A stretch of DNA of 64,000 nt from Micromonospora citrea (GTDB taxonomy: Bacteria; Actinomycetota; Actinomycetes; Mycobacteriales; Micromonosporaceae): positions 2,582,501 to 2,646,500 of the forward strand of contig NZ_FMHZ01000002.1 of assembly GCF_900090315.1 (NCBI RefSeq), in the 5' to 3' direction. Of the stretch, positions 34,274-45,269 are shown one piece after another. The first letter of the stretch is position 1; each line of letters opens with the position of its first letter. Made by a program: the position numbers and the translations under genes. The notes beneath the pieces were generated by a model. That model saw only the letters and a list, made by a program, of their open reading frames with translations, did not search any database and had not been told where the DNA came from.

Positions 34274-35164
34274 TCAGCGCAGTTCGGTGCGGGCGACCGC
34301 CCGGACGGCGGCGGTCAGCGCGTCCAGGGTGGTGGAGTCCACCCGCCAGTGCTGCCAGTACAACGGGCGGTCCAGGTGACGCCCGGCGCCGAGGTCGACG
34401 CAGCGGCCCGCCGCGATGTCGGCGCGGGCGATCCGCTCCGGCACCATCCCCCACCCCAGGCCCAGCCGCACCGCCTCGTTGAAGCCGTCGAAGGACGGCA
34501 CGTAATGCACCGGCGGGTCGATCCGGCGCCGCGTGACGGTGCGGGCGAACCTGTGCTGGAGCTGGTCCTTGCGGTCGAACGCCATCATCGGCGCCGCCGC
34601 GAGGGCGGCCTCGGTGAGGCCGTCGGGGAAGTGCCGGGCCGCGAACCCGGTCCGGGCGAGCGCGACGTACCGCATCGCCCCCAGCCGTTCCACCCGGCAC
34701 CCCTGGACGGCCTCGCGCTGCGCGGTCACCGCCGCCATCGCCGTGCCGTCGCGGATCAGCTCCGCCGTGTGGTCCTCGTCGTCCCGGCGGACGTCGAACA
34801 GGAGCGCCAGCTCGGCGGGAAGCCGCGCCAGCGCGCCGACGAACCAGGTGCCGAGCGAGTCACCGTTCGCCACGACGGTCACCCGGGTGGGGGCGGCGCC
34901 GCCCGTCGTCGGAGGGCGGGCGGCGTCCAGCGCCTCCCGCTCCAGCAGGGCCACCTGCCCGGCCAGCCGCAGCAGCGGCCGGCCCGCGTCGGTGGCCTGG
35001 CACGGCTTCGTCCGGCGGACCAGCACCTGCCCGACGGCCTGCTCCAACGCCTTCATCCGCTGGCTGACGGCCGACGGGGTGACGTGCAGGGCGTGCGCGG
35101 CCGCCTCGAAGCTGCCCTCGCGGACCACCGCGGCGAACGTCCGGAGCTGCGTGGTGTCCAGCAT
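34274..35164 (-). CDS. lysG: LysR-type regulator of amino-acid export (LysG/ArgP family)
   Basis: A 296-residue LysR-family activator. N-terminal HTH: MLDTTQLRTFAAVVREGSFEAAAHALHVTPSAVSQRMKALEQAVGQVLVRR. The effector domain contains VVANGDSLGTWFVGALARLP, typical of ArgP/LysG. In Corynebacterium, LysG activates lysE with lysine, arginine or histidine. It is divergent from lysE with a 72-bp spacer, the classic arrangement. ATG 35164 gives the usual family length. Confidence 0.9.
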   Translation of the reverse strand: MLDTTQLRTFAAVVREGSFEAAAHALHVTPSAVSQRMKALEQAVGQVLVRRTKPCQATDAGRPLLRLAGQVALLEREALDAARPPTTGGAAPTRVTVVANGDSLGTWFVGALARLPAELALLFDVRRDDEDHTAELIRDGTAMAAVTAQREAVQGCRVERLGAMRYVALARTGFAARHFPDGLTEAALAAAPMMAFDRKDQLQHRFARTVTRRRIDPPVHYVPSFDGFNEAVRLGLGWGMVPERIARADIAAGRCVDLGAGRHLDRPLYWQHWRVDSTTLDALTAAVRAVARTELR

Positions 35165-37407
<2,243 letters not shown>

Positions 37408-37632
37408 GGCTCCCGTCGTCGGCGGGCGGACCACCGGTTCGCCCGCCGACGCCCGTCCCGGCCCGGGCGCAGGTTCGCAGCCCCACCGGCGCGCGTCACA
37501 GCCCGGTCCGGCAGGCCTCGCGGCCCGCCCGCGTCCATGGCTGCCGGGCGGCCGACGATGGCTCGCGGCCCCGTCTGCCCCCTGGTCCGTGGCTGCCGGC
37601 GCCCGACGGCTTCGCGGCCCCGTCGGCGTCCG
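37408..37632. repeat. Degenerate tandem repeats between guaB1 and the TetR gene
   Basis: The 225-bp gap between convergent genes contains about two and a half copies of a unit near 48 bp, each with CTCGCGGCCC or TTCGCGGCCCC and TGGCTGCCGG (around 37518, 37562 and 37611). The last copy runs into the TetR gene's stop region. It also includes a GTCGGCGGGCGGAC/GTTCGCCCGCCGAC hairpin near 37420-37453 that can terminate guaB1. Confidence 0.6.
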
Positions 37633-38199
37633 TCAGGGCTCCGGGAAGAGGCGGTGGATGACCGCGCGGGCCGCCGCCCGGGGGTCGTTGCCGACGCGCT
37701 CCGGCAGCGCGCCGGCGAGCCAGAGCGTGGCGAAGCCGTGCACGATCGACCACGCGGCCAGGGCGTCACCCTGCGGGTCCTCCGCCGTCGGCCGCGCCTC
37801 GGGCAGCCCGGCGACGCCGGCGCGCAGCGCGTCGCCGGCCCGCTCGCGGGCCGCAACCACCTCCTCGGCGTCGGTGCGGTAGAGGTCCGGCCGGAACATC
37901 ACCTCGAAGTGCGCCCGGTGGCTGACGGCGAAGTCGACGTACGCGACGCCGCCGTCCAGCAGGTCGCCCGCGTCGCGCAGCGCCTTCGCGAGCAGGTCGA
38001 AGCCCTCCGTGGCGAGGGCGGTGAGCAGGCCGGCCTTGTCGCCGAAGTGGTGCGCCGGAGCGGCATGCGACACGCCCGCCCGACGGGCCAGGTCCCGCAG
38101 GCTCAGCGCCGCCGGGCCGGACTCCTCGATCACCTGCACCGCCGCGGCAAGCAGGGTGCGACGCAGGTCGCCGTGGTGGTAGCCGCGCGTTCCGGTCAT
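37633..38199 (-). CDS. TetR family transcriptional regulator
   Basis: A 188-residue repressor. HTH: GYHHGDLRRTLLAAAVQVIEESGPAALSLRDLARRAGVSHAAPAHHFGDKAGLLTALATEGF (residues about 6-70). The C-terminal domain includes FAVSHRAHFEVMFRPDLY, the WHG/TetR_C-type signature. ATG 38199. A perfect ATCTTG-N7-CAAGAT dyad lies 11 bp upstream, suggesting autorepression. Its regulon beyond itself is unknown; it is divergent from the MarR/ABC exporter unit. Confidence 0.88.
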   Translation of the reverse strand: MTGTRGYHHGDLRRTLLAAAVQVIEESGPAALSLRDLARRAGVSHAAPAHHFGDKAGLLTALATEGFDLLAKALRDAGDLLDGGVAYVDFAVSHRAHFEVMFRPDLYRTDAEEVVAARERAGDALRAGVAGLPEARPTAEDPQGDALAAWSIVHGFATLWLAGALPERVGNDPRAAARAVIHRLFPEP

Positions 38200-38210
38200 G
38201 CCGCGATCCT

Positions 38211-38229
38211 ATCTTGCCATTGACAAGAT
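38211..38229. promoter_or_regulatory. Candidate TetR operator
   Basis: ATCTTG (38211-38216), a 7-bp spacer, and CAAGAT (38224-38229) form a perfect dyad 12 bp upstream of the TetR start codon. Confidence 0.65.
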
Positions 38230-38282
38230 GGCACCCTGGGGCACTCTCGCCGGCGACAGGTGCGCCGCGCCCGCCGCCGTCA

Positions 38283-38320
38283 CAAATTCGTTTGGGCCCT
38301 GACGATCAGGGGGCTAATGT
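38283..38320 (+). promoter_or_regulatory. Promoter and operators of the MarR-ABC exporter operon
   Basis: TTGGGC (38292-38297) and TAATGT (38315-38320) are 17 bp apart; the latter ends 7 nt before the ATG of the MarR gene, indicating a leaderless transcript. CAAATTCGTTTG (38283-38294) overlaps the -35, and a perfect CCCTGACGATCAGGG palindrome (38297-38311) fills the spacer. Confidence 0.7.
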
Positions 38321-38327
38321 GACTCCC

Positions 38328-38792
38328 ATGGAACTGATCCAGCTACGGGACGTGCCCCTCGGGCGCCTGCTCGTGGTCGCCGGGCACGTCGCCAGGCAGC
38401 GGTGGAACCGTTACCTCGCCGAGGAACACGGGCTCACCCAGGCCGGAACGGCGACCCTGATGACCCTCGCCGAGCACGGCGAGCTGCCGCACCGCACCGT
38501 GGCCGAGCGGTGCTTCGTCCGCCCGGCCACCCTGACCGGCATCGTCGACACCCTCGAACGCGACGGCCTGGTCGAACGCCAGCGCGACGAGACCGACCGG
38601 CGCAGCGTCAAGCTCGTCCTCAGCCCGGCCGGCCGGGCACGGGTCGACGCGCTCAACGCCGTGATCCGCTCCGGCACCCCCCTGACCTCGGTCGACGCCG
38701 ACCCGGCCAAGGCGGCGGTGATCCGCCAGTTCCTCCTGGAGGTCATCGGCAACGCCGACCCCGGCACGACGGGTGAGGTGCCGGGATGCTGA
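38328..38792 (+). CDS. MarR family regulator of an ABC exporter
   Basis: A 154-residue winged-helix protein. The core is RYLAEEHGLTQAGTATLMTLAEHGELPHRTVAERCFVRPATLTGIVDTLERDGLVERQRDETDRRSVKLVLSPAG, with recognition helix PATLTGIVDTLE and the DRR wing motif. Its gene overlaps the first ABC gene (ATGCTGA, 7 bp), so the regulator and transporter are translationally coupled. It probably represses its own operon via the palindromes in the promoter. Confidence 0.9.
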   Translation: MELIQLRDVPLGRLLVVAGHVARQRWNRYLAEEHGLTQAGTATLMTLAEHGELPHRTVAERCFVRPATLTGIVDTLERDGLVERQRDETDRRSVKLVLSPAGRARVDALNAVIRSGTPLTSVDADPAKAAVIRQFLLEVIGNADPGTTGEVPGC

Positions 38793-40519
38793 TCCGACTG
38801 CTGCGCACCCACCTGCGGCCGTACCACCGCCCGCTGGCGGCGGTGGTGCTGCTCCAGTTCGTCGGCACCATGGCGTCGCTCTACCTGCCCAGCCTCAACG
38901 CCGACATCATCGACCTGGGCGTGGCCCGGGGCGACACCGGCTACATCGTCCGCACCGGCGGCTGGATGCTCGCGGTCAGCCTGGTGCAGATCGTCTGCTC
39001 GGTCGCCGCCGTCTACCTCGGCGCGCGCACCGCGATGGGCTTCGGCCGGGACGTACGGGCCGCGGTGTTCGGGCACGTCAACCGCTTCTCCGCCCGCGAG
39101 GTGGCCCGCTTCGGCGCGCCCTCGCTGATCACCCGCAACACCAACGACGTCCAGCAGGTGCAGATGCTCGTGCTGATGAGCTGCACCATGCTGGTCGCCG
39201 CGCCGATCATGAGCGTCGGCGGCGTGGTGATGGCGCTGCGCGAGGACCTCGGGCTCTCCTGGCTGATGCTGGTCAGCGTGCCCGCGCTGGCCGTCGCGCT
39301 GTGGCTGGTCATCCGGCGGATGGTGCCGGGCTTCCGCCTCATGCAGACCCGCATCGACACGGTCAACCGGGTGCTGCGCGAGCAGATCACCGGCATCCGG
39401 GTGGTCCGGGCGTTCGTCCGGGAGCCGTACGAGACGGAGCGCTTCGCCACCGCGAACGCCGACCTGACCGCGACGGCCCTGCGCACCGGCCGGCTGATGG
39501 CGTTGATCTTCCCCGTGGTGATGCTGGTGCTCAACGTCTCCAGCGTCGCGGTGCTCTGGTTCGGCGCCCAGCGGGTCGACGCGGGGGCGATCCAGGTCGG
39601 CGCGCTCACCGCGTTCCTGCAATACCTGATGCAGATCCTGATGGCCGTCATGATGGCCACCTTCATGCTGATGATGGTGCCGCGGGCGGCGGTCTGCGCG
39701 GAGCGGATCGTCGAGGTGCTGGACACCGACTCCTCCGTGGTGCCGGCGCCCCGCCCGGTGACCGAGGTGTCGGCGCACGCCGAGCTGGAGCTGCGCGGCG
39801 TGGGCTTCCAGTACCCGGGGGCGGCCGCGCCGGTGCTGCGGGACGTGTCGTTCCGGGTGACGCCCGGGACGACCACGGCGATCATCGGCAGCACCGGGGC
39901 CGGCAAGACCACCCTGCTGTCGCTCGTCCCCCGGCTGGTCGACGTGACCGCCGGCGCGGTGCTGGTCGACGGCGTCGACGTACGCGACCTGGCGCCGGAC
40001 GAGCTGTGGCGCCGGATCGGGCTGGTGCCGCAGAAGCCCTACCTGTTCACCGGGACGGTGGCGAGCAACCTGCGCTACGGCAACCCGGACGCGACCGACG
40101 ACGACCTGTGGGCCGCGCTGGAGATCGCCCAGGCGCGCGACTTCGTCGAGGCGATGCCGGAAGGGCTGGCGTCACCGATCGCGCAGGGCGGCACGAACGT
40201 CTCCGGCGGCCAGCGGCAACGGCTGGCGATCGCCCGGGCCCTGGTGCGCCGGCCGGAGATCTACCTCTTCGACGACTCGTTCTCCGCGCTCGACCTCGGC
40301 ACCGACGCGCGGCTGCGGGCGGCCCTGCGCCCCGTCACGGCGGACGCCGCCGTGGTGATCGTGGCGCAGCGGGTCTCCACCATCGTCGGTGCCGACCAGA
40401 TCATCGTGCTGGAGAACGGGGGCGTGGTCGGGATGGGCCGACACGACGAACTGCTGGACACCTGCCCGACGTACGCCGAGATCGTGGCGTCCCAGAACAC
40501 GGCGGGGGTGCCCGCGTGA
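38786..40519 (+). CDS. ABC transporter half (membrane and ATPase fused), subunit 1 of a heterodimeric multidrug exporter
   Basis: A 577-residue exporter half. Transmembrane domain at residues 1-310 ([34 protein letters not shown] coupling region). ATPase: Walker [18 protein letters not shown]-loop GLVPQKP, signature [16 protein letters not shown], Walker [14 protein letters not shown], switch region VIVAQRVS. The Walker B ends in FDDSFSAL, with Asp in place of the catalytic Glu, and the switch His is replaced by Gln: a degenerate-site half of a heterodimer. The second half follows after 58 bp. Confidence 0.9.
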   Translation: MLIRLLRTHLRPYHRPLAAVVLLQFVGTMASLYLPSLNADIIDLGVARGDTGYIVRTGGWMLAVSLVQIVCSVAAVYLGARTAMGFGRDVRAAVFGHVNRFSAREVARFGAPSLITRNTNDVQQVQMLVLMSCTMLVAAPIMSVGGVVMALREDLGLSWLMLVSVPALAVALWLVIRRMVPGFRLMQTRIDTVNRVLREQITGIRVVRAFVREPYETERFATANADLTATALRTGRLMALIFPVVMLVLNVSSVAVLWFGAQRVDAGAIQVGALTAFLQYLMQILMAVMMATFMLMMVPRAAVCAERIVEVLDTDSSVVPAPRPVTEVSAHAELELRGVGFQYPGAAAPVLRDVSFRVTPGTTTAIIGSTGAGKTTLLSLVPRLVDVTAGAVLVDGVDVRDLAPDELWRRIGLVPQKPYLFTGTVASNLRYGNPDATDDDLWAALEIAQARDFVEAMPEGLASPIAQGGTNVSGGQRQRLAIARALVRRPEIYLFDDSFSALDLGTDARLRAALRPVTADAAVVIVAQRVSTIVGADQIIVLENGGVVGMGRHDELLDTCPTYAEIVASQNTAGVPA

Positions 40520-40577
40520 GCACGCGAACCGGCGGTGTGGCGCCGCGAGTGGCCGCCGAGCGGAGCGAGGTGGCCGC

Positions 40578-42599
40578 GTGAGCGCCGTACCGCAGCAGAA
40601 GCCGGCGGCCGAGCCGCCGACGCCGAGGCGGCTGCCGCCCGGCGGGCAGCGCGGCGGCCCCCCTTGGGGTGGCGCCGGGATGCCGGCGGAGCGGTCGATG
40701 AACTTCGGGCCGTCGGCCCGGCGGCTGCTGCGCCGGCTGCGGCCGGACCGCCTCCAACTCGTCGCCGTGGTCGCGCTGGCGGTGGTCAGCGTCGGGCTGA
40801 GCGTGGTGGGGCCGAAGGTCCTCGGCTGGGCCACCGACCTGATCTTCACCGGGGTCATCGGCCGGCAGTTGCCGGCGGGCACCACCGCCGACCAGGCGGT
40901 GGCCGCCGCACGGGCGGCCGGCAACGACAACTTCGCCGACATGCTCGCGCGGATGGACGTGGTGCCCGGCGTGGGCGTCGACTTCGCCGCCCTGGCGCGG
41001 GTGCTGCTGCTGGCGCTCGGTCTCTACCTGGCGGCCAGCCTGCTGATGTGGTGGCAGGGCTGGCTGCTCAACGGCGTGGTGCAGCGCACCGTGCTGCGGC
41101 TGCGCGCGGACGTGGAGGACAAGCTCAACCGGCTGCCGCTGCCCTACTTCGACCGGCAGCCCCGCGGCGAGCTGCTCAGCCGGGTCACCAACGACATCGA
41201 CAACATCTCGACGAGCCTCCAGCAGACGCTGAGCCAGCTGCTCACCTCGCTGCTCACCGTCGTCGGCGTGCTGGCCATGATGTTCTGGATCTCGCCGCTG
41301 CTGGCCCTGGTGGCGCTGGTCGCGGTGCCGGTGTCGGTGGTCGTCACCGGCGCGATCGCCAAGCGCTCCCAGCGGCAGTTCATCGCCCAGTGGACGCACA
41401 CCGGCGAGCTGAACGGCCAGATCGAGGAGGCGTTCACCGGCCACGAGCTGGTGAAGGTCTTCGGCCGGCAGCGCGAGGTCGAGGCCGCCTTCACCGCCAA
41501 GAACGAGGAGCTGTTCCGGGCCAGCTTCGGCGCCCAGTTCGTCTCCGGGATCATCATGCCGGCGATGATGTTCGTCGGGAACCTCAGCTACGTCGCGATC
41601 GCCGTCGTCGGCGGCCTGCGGGTGGCGTCGGGCTCGATGAGCCTCGGCGACGTGCAGGCGTTCATCCAGTACTCCCGGCAGTTCACCCAGCCGCTCACCC
41701 AGGTGGCCTCGATGGCCAACCTGCTCCAGTCCGGGGTGGCCTCGGCCGAGCGGGTCTTCGCGGTGCTCGACGCCGAGGAGCAGAGCCCGGACCCGGCCCG
41801 GCCGGCCCGGGTACGCGACCCGCGCGGCCGGGTCGAGTTCGAGCACGTCTCATTCCGGTACGCCCCGGACAAGCCGCTGATCGAGGACCTGTCCCTGGTG
41901 GCCGAGCCCGGGCACACCGTGGCCATCGTCGGGCCGACCGGGGCCGGCAAGACCACCCTGGTCAACCTCGTCATGCGCTTCTACGAGCTGGACGCCGGGC
42001 GGATCACGCTGGACGGCGTGGACGTCACGACCATGCGCCGCGACGACCTGCGCGGCCGGGTCGGCATGGTCCTCCAGGACACCTGGCTCTTCGGCGGCAC
42101 CATCCGCGACAACATCGCCTACGGCCGGCCGGGCGCGACGGAGGAGGAGATCCGGGCCGCGGCCCGGGCGACGTTCGTGGACCGGTTCGTGCGCAGCCTG
42201 CCCGACGGCTACGACACGGTCATCGACGAGGAGGCCAGCAACGTCAGCGCCGGCGAGAAGCAGCTCATCACCATCGCGCGGGCGTTCCTCGCCGAGCCGT
42301 CGCTGCTGATCCTGGACGAGGCGACCAGCTCGGTGGACACCCGCACCGAGGTGCTGCTCCAGCGGGCGATGGCCGCCCTGCGCTCGGACCGCACCAGCTT
42401 CGTCATCGCGCACCGCCTCTCCACCATCCGCGACGCCGACCTGATCCTGATGATGGAGGACGGCCGGATCGTGGAGCAGGGCACGCACGACGAGCTGCTC
42501 GCCGCCGGCGGCGCGTACCACCGGCTGTACCGGTCGCAGTTCACCCAGCCGGTGACGGAGGAGGACCCGGTCGCCGTGGAGGCGGGCGTCGCGGGGTGA
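40578..42599 (+). CDS. ABC transporter half, subunit 2 of the heterodimeric multidrug exporter
   Basis: A 673-residue exporter half with a Pro/Gly-rich N-terminal extension (about 45 residues) before the membrane domain ([22 protein letters not shown]). The membrane loop carries [20 protein letters not shown]. ATPase: [42 protein letters not shown] (signature S-A-G-E), [11 protein letters not shown] with normal Glu, and IAHRLSTIR with the switch His. It therefore supplies the functional Walker B Glu and switch His, complementing subunit 1. GTG 40578 follows GCGAGG by 7 nt. Confidence 0.92.
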   Translation: MSAVPQQKPAAEPPTPRRLPPGGQRGGPPWGGAGMPAERSMNFGPSARRLLRRLRPDRLQLVAVVALAVVSVGLSVVGPKVLGWATDLIFTGVIGRQLPAGTTADQAVAAARAAGNDNFADMLARMDVVPGVGVDFAALARVLLLALGLYLAASLLMWWQGWLLNGVVQRTVLRLRADVEDKLNRLPLPYFDRQPRGELLSRVTNDIDNISTSLQQTLSQLLTSLLTVVGVLAMMFWISPLLALVALVAVPVSVVVTGAIAKRSQRQFIAQWTHTGELNGQIEEAFTGHELVKVFGRQREVEAAFTAKNEELFRASFGAQFVSGIIMPAMMFVGNLSYVAIAVVGGLRVASGSMSLGDVQAFIQYSRQFTQPLTQVASMANLLQSGVASAERVFAVLDAEEQSPDPARPARVRDPRGRVEFEHVSFRYAPDKPLIEDLSLVAEPGHTVAIVGPTGAGKTTLVNLVMRFYELDAGRITLDGVDVTTMRRDDLRGRVGMVLQDTWLFGGTIRDNIAYGRPGATEEEIRAAARATFVDRFVRSLPDGYDTVIDEEASNVSAGEKQLITIARAFLAEPSLLILDEATSSVDTRTEVLLQRAMAALRSDRTSFVIAHRLSTIRDADLILMMEDGRIVEQGTHDELLAAGGAYHRLYRSQFTQPVTEEDPVAVEAGVAG

Positions 42600-42694
42600 C
42601 CGCCCGGCGGCCACCCGTGCCGACGGCGCGGGTGGCTCGGGGCGGGCCGGGGCACGTCCCGGCCCGCCCCGACCGGTCGACCCCCGGGACGCCG

Positions 42695-42778
42695 GCCGCG
42701 ACCGGTCAGCCCCGGGGCGCCCGCCGCGACCGGTCAGCCCCGGGGCGCCCGCCGCGACCGGTCAGCCCCGGGGCGCCG
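42695..42778. repeat. Three perfect 28-bp tandem repeats spanning the stop codon of the ThrRS-like gene
   Basis: Units at 42695-42722, 42723-42750 and 42751-42778 share the core GCGACCGGTCAGCCCCGGGG; the third differs only in its last base. The third unit contains the last codons and the TGA of the minus-strand gene (stop at 42762-42764), so the other two are extra copies of that gene end. Confidence 0.85.
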
Positions 42779-43988
42779 GCCCGACCGGTCGGCCGCCGTG
42801 CGCGCGGGCCGCGTCGGCGATCAGGCGGAGGGCCTGCGGGGTCGGCATCGGATCGAGGGCGCGCCCGCCGCGCAGCCGGAGGGAGACCCGCCCCTCGGCC
42901 GCCTCCCTGGCCCCGACGACCCCGACGTACGGCACCCGGCGGCGTGCCGCGTCGCGGACCCGGGAGCCGAGGGAGCCGCCCGAGTCGACCTCGGCCCGCA
43001 GCCCCGAGGCCAGCGCGTCCCGGGCGAGCCGGGCCGCCGCGCCCGCCTGCTCGTCGCCGACGGGCAGCACCACGAGCTGCACCGGGGCGTACCAGGCGGG
43101 GAAGGCGCCCTCGTGCACCTCGATCAGGTACGCGAACAGCCGCTCCATGCTGCCGACGAGGCTGCGGTGCACCATCACCGGCCGACGCCGCGCCCCGCCC
43201 GCGTCGGTGTACGACAGGTCGAACCGCTCCGGCTTGTCGAAGTCGAGCTGGACGGTGGAGAGGGTGAACTCCCGCCCGGCGGCGTCACGCACCTGGATGT
43301 CGATCTTCGGCCCGTAGAACGCGGCCTCCCCCGGCGCCTCGGTGAACTCCACCCCGTCGAGCGCGGCGCGCAGCAGCTCCTCGGCCCGCGCCCACCCGGC
43401 GTCGTCCCCGACGTACTTCTGGCCCGGCCCGCGCAGCGACAACCGGAACCCGGCCGGCCGTACGCCGAGCGCGGCGTGCGCCTCGCGGATCAGCCGGAGG
43501 ATCTCCCCGACCTCCTCGCCCACCTGCTCCAGGGCGCAGAAGTTGTGCGCGTCGTTGAGCGAGATGGCCCGCACCCGGGACAGCCCGCCGAGCACCCCCG
43601 AGCGCTCGGCCCGGTACATGCCGCCCAGCTCGGCGATCCGCAGCGGCAGCTCCCGGTAGGAGCGACCCCGGGCCCGGTAGACGAGGGCGTGGTGCGGGCA
43701 GAGCGCCGGCCGCAGCAGGAACTCGTCGTTGGCGGAGAGGCGCATCGGCGGGAACATGTCCTCGGCGAAGTAGCCGAGGTGGCCGGAGCGCTCGAAGAGT
43801 TCCCGCCGGCCCAGCGGCGGGGTGTACACGTGCTGGTAGCCGGCCCGGCGCTCCAGGTCGCGGACGTACTCCTCGACGGCGTGCCGGGCGGCGGCGCCAG
43901 CCGGCAGCCAGAGCGGCAGCCCGGCGCCCGCGAGGGGGTCGGAGTCGAACAGGTCCAGCTCCCGGCCGAGCCTGCGGTGGTCGATCAT
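42762..43988 (-). CDS. Threonyl-tRNA synthetase paralogue lacking TGS and editing domains
   Basis: A 408-residue class II synthetase core starting at the catalytic domain: DHRRLGRELDLFDSDPLAG. Motif 2 is MYRAERSGVLGGLSRVRAIS, motif 3 is MVHRSLVGSMERLFAYLIE. All three zinc ligands of ThrRS appear conserved by eye (Cys97, His148, His274). The C-terminal anticodon-binding domain is VQLVVLPVGDEQAGAA...VPYVGVVGAREA. Housekeeping ThrRS is about 640-690 residues with N-terminal TGS and editing domains, absent here, so it is an accessory paralogue. AAGGAG stands 6 nt before the ATG. It is preceded by a leader with Thr codons and a terminator, so it is likely Thr-tRNA regulated. Confidence 0.85.
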   Translation of the reverse strand: MIDHRRLGRELDLFDSDPLAGAGLPLWLPAGAAARHAVEEYVRDLERRAGYQHVYTPPLGRRELFERSGHLGYFAEDMFPPMRLSANDEFLLRPALCPHHALVYRARGRSYRELPLRIAELGGMYRAERSGVLGGLSRVRAISLNDAHNFCALEQVGEEVGEILRLIREAHAALGVRPAGFRLSLRGPGQKYVGDDAGWARAEELLRAALDGVEFTEAPGEAAFYGPKIDIQVRDAAGREFTLSTVQLDFDKPERFDLSYTDAGGARRRPVMVHRSLVGSMERLFAYLIEVHEGAFPAWYAPVQLVVLPVGDEQAGAAARLARDALASGLRAEVDSGGSLGSRVRDAARRRVPYVGVVGAREAAEGRVSLRLRGGRALDPMPTPQALRLIADAARAHGGRPVGPAPRG

Positions 43989-44040
43989 GTCGCGCTCCTT
44001 GATCGGGTACGACCCGGAGGCGAACCGGTCACCGGACGCC

Positions 44041-44075
44041 ACGAGGCCCCGGGGCGGATCGCCCCGGGGCCTCGT
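44041..44075 (-). terminator. Attenuator hairpin upstream of the ThrRS-like gene
   Basis: A perfect 16-bp stem (ACGAGGCCCCGGGGCG at 44041-44056 and its complement at 44060-44075) with a 3-nt loop lies between the leader peptide's stop (44087) and the synthetase ATG (43988). No U-tract follows. Confidence 0.75.
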
Positions 44076-44086
44076 CGACGGTCAGG

Positions 44087-44140
44087 TCAGTACGGCGCGC
44101 CGGGGTCTCCCGGCGTCGTGGTGGATACCGCACTGCGCAT
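44087..44140 (-). CDS. 17-residue leader peptide with three consecutive Thr codons
   Basis: Reads MRSAVSTTTPGDPGAPY then TGA, with ACC-ACG-ACG encoding Thr-Thr-Thr (codons 7-9). Its stop lies 12 nt before the attenuator stem. The codons after Thr-Thr-Thr (CCGGGAGACCCCGGC) form a small hairpin that a ribosome stalled at the Thr codons would cover, the logic of ribosome-mediated attenuation. The ribosome site is weak, so it may be translated from a leaderless or near-leaderless start. Found too short for automated calls; confidence rests on its position and Thr run. Confidence 0.62.
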   Translation of the reverse strand: MRSAVSTTTPGDPGAPY

Positions 44141-44257
44141 ACGGCGACGCTACGTCCCCGCCGCAGGGGTCGCAGCTGTTTTTCCGGCGGCCCCGGCACC
44201 CGGTCGGCGCGGGTGAGCCGCGCCCCGGCGATTCGGTCGGCGTCGGATCGCGCGACG

Positions 44258-44320
44258 GCCCGGCACGCCGGGTGGCGTGCCGGGCCGGGTGGCGTGCCGG
44301 GCCGGGTGGCGTGCCGGGTC
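44258..44320. repeat. 17-bp tandem repeats and terminator at the 3' end of the HAAS membrane protein gene
   Basis: GGGTGGCGTGCCGGGCC occurs at 44270-44286 and 44287-44303, with a near copy at 44304-44320 that overlaps the stop codon (44319-44321). A perfect 12-bp hairpin (44258-44269 and 44274-44285, GCCCGGCACGCC arms) is embedded and probably terminates the gene. The remaining leader DNA, 44141-44257, shows no gene. Confidence 0.8.
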
Positions 44321-45269
44321 AGCGGCGGGCGCGGAACGCCTTGACCACGCTGTCGACGAGGTCCCAGAGCACGACCAGCGCGGTGCCGGCGACCACGATG
44401 GTGGCGACGGTGTCGAGGTTGTCGCCCTCGCCGAGCCACTGGAAGCGGTCCACCAGGTCGGGGTTGAGCAGCCGGTCGGTCGACATCAGCCAGACGACCG
44501 GCACCGCGAACGCCAGGTCGAGCACCGCGTTGACCGCGACCAGCGGCCAGGTCCACCGGCCCGCCCGGTACTTGGCGATCTCCAGGCCCACGGTGGCGAC
44601 CAGGACGGCGATCAGGAACGGCAGCCAGAAGCTCCACAGCGCGGGGTCGAGGGCCGGCAGGTTCCCGTCGCCGTCGGCGGGCACGAACGACCGGAAGTGC
44701 TGCAACGGCAGGTAGGCGATGAAGAGCGCCAGGAAGCCGATCGAGGCGGCGGTGTCGGTCAGCGTGATCTGCCGCTCGGCCGGGCTCTCCGGGAGCTGGT
44801 CGACGCTCCACTCGGGCAGGTGCAGGGGCGTCCTGGTGCGCTCCAGCACCGCGAACACCAGGGTGACCCAGAAGGTGATCTGGATGGCCACCGTGAGGGC
44901 GGTGGCCACGCCCTCCCCGACGGCTGCGCCGGCGTCGTCGCCGTCGGTGGCCGCCAGCAGGCCGACCAGCACGCCGACCGTCGCCGGCACGAAGCTGAGC
45001 AGCAGCTTCAACAGCCGCTCCCAGGCGAGGTAGTAGGTCGGGCCGATGAGCTGCAACCGGCGGTCGGCGTAGCGGGCGGCGAGCTTCGCCGGGTCACCCA
45101 GCTCGGTGAGCACCTCGCGCTCGGCGACGGCGGCGTCCTGCCCGCCCGCCGTGCGGCCCTCGACCATGTCGGCGATCGAGGCGCGCAGCTCGGTGGCGAT
45201 CTCCTCGCGGCGCGCGACCGGCACCGAGCGCAGTGTCGCGGCAAGATAGCGGTCGGTCAGGGTGGTCAT
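44319..45269 (-). CDS. HAAS-domain multi-pass membrane protein
   Basis: A 316-residue protein: an N-terminal soluble helical region (MTTLTDRYLAATLRSVPVARREEIATELRASIADMVEGR...LTELGDPAKLAARYADR), the HAAS signature that follows PadR-like regulators in many gene pairs, then about six transmembrane helices (for example FVPATVGVLVGLLAATDG and SIGFLALFIAYLPLQ). HAAS proteins are thought to be signalling or stress membrane components, with no confirmed activity. The gene overlaps the upstream PadR gene by 4 bp (ATGA), so the two are coupled. Confidence 0.85.
   Translation of the reverse strand: MTTLTDRYLAATLRSVPVARREEIATELRASIADMVEGRTAGGQDAAVAEREVLTELGDPAKLAARYADRRLQLIGPTYYLAWERLLKLLLSFVPATVGVLVGLLAATDGDDAGAAVGEGVATALTVAIQITFWVTLVFAVLERTRTPLHLPEWSVDQLPESPAERQITLTDTAASIGFLALFIAYLPLQHFRSFVPADGDGNLPALDPALWSFWLPFLIAVLVATVGLEIAKYRAGRWTWPLVAVNAVLDLAFAVPVVWLMSTDRLLNPDLVDRFQWLGEGDNLDTVATIVVAGTALVVLWDLVDSVVKAFRARR

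Noticed and set aside
40401..41846. Large minus-strand frames opposite the ABC transporter genes
   Set aside because: Shadow frames of high-GC genes, with His/Gln/Arg-rich composition and no plausible starts.
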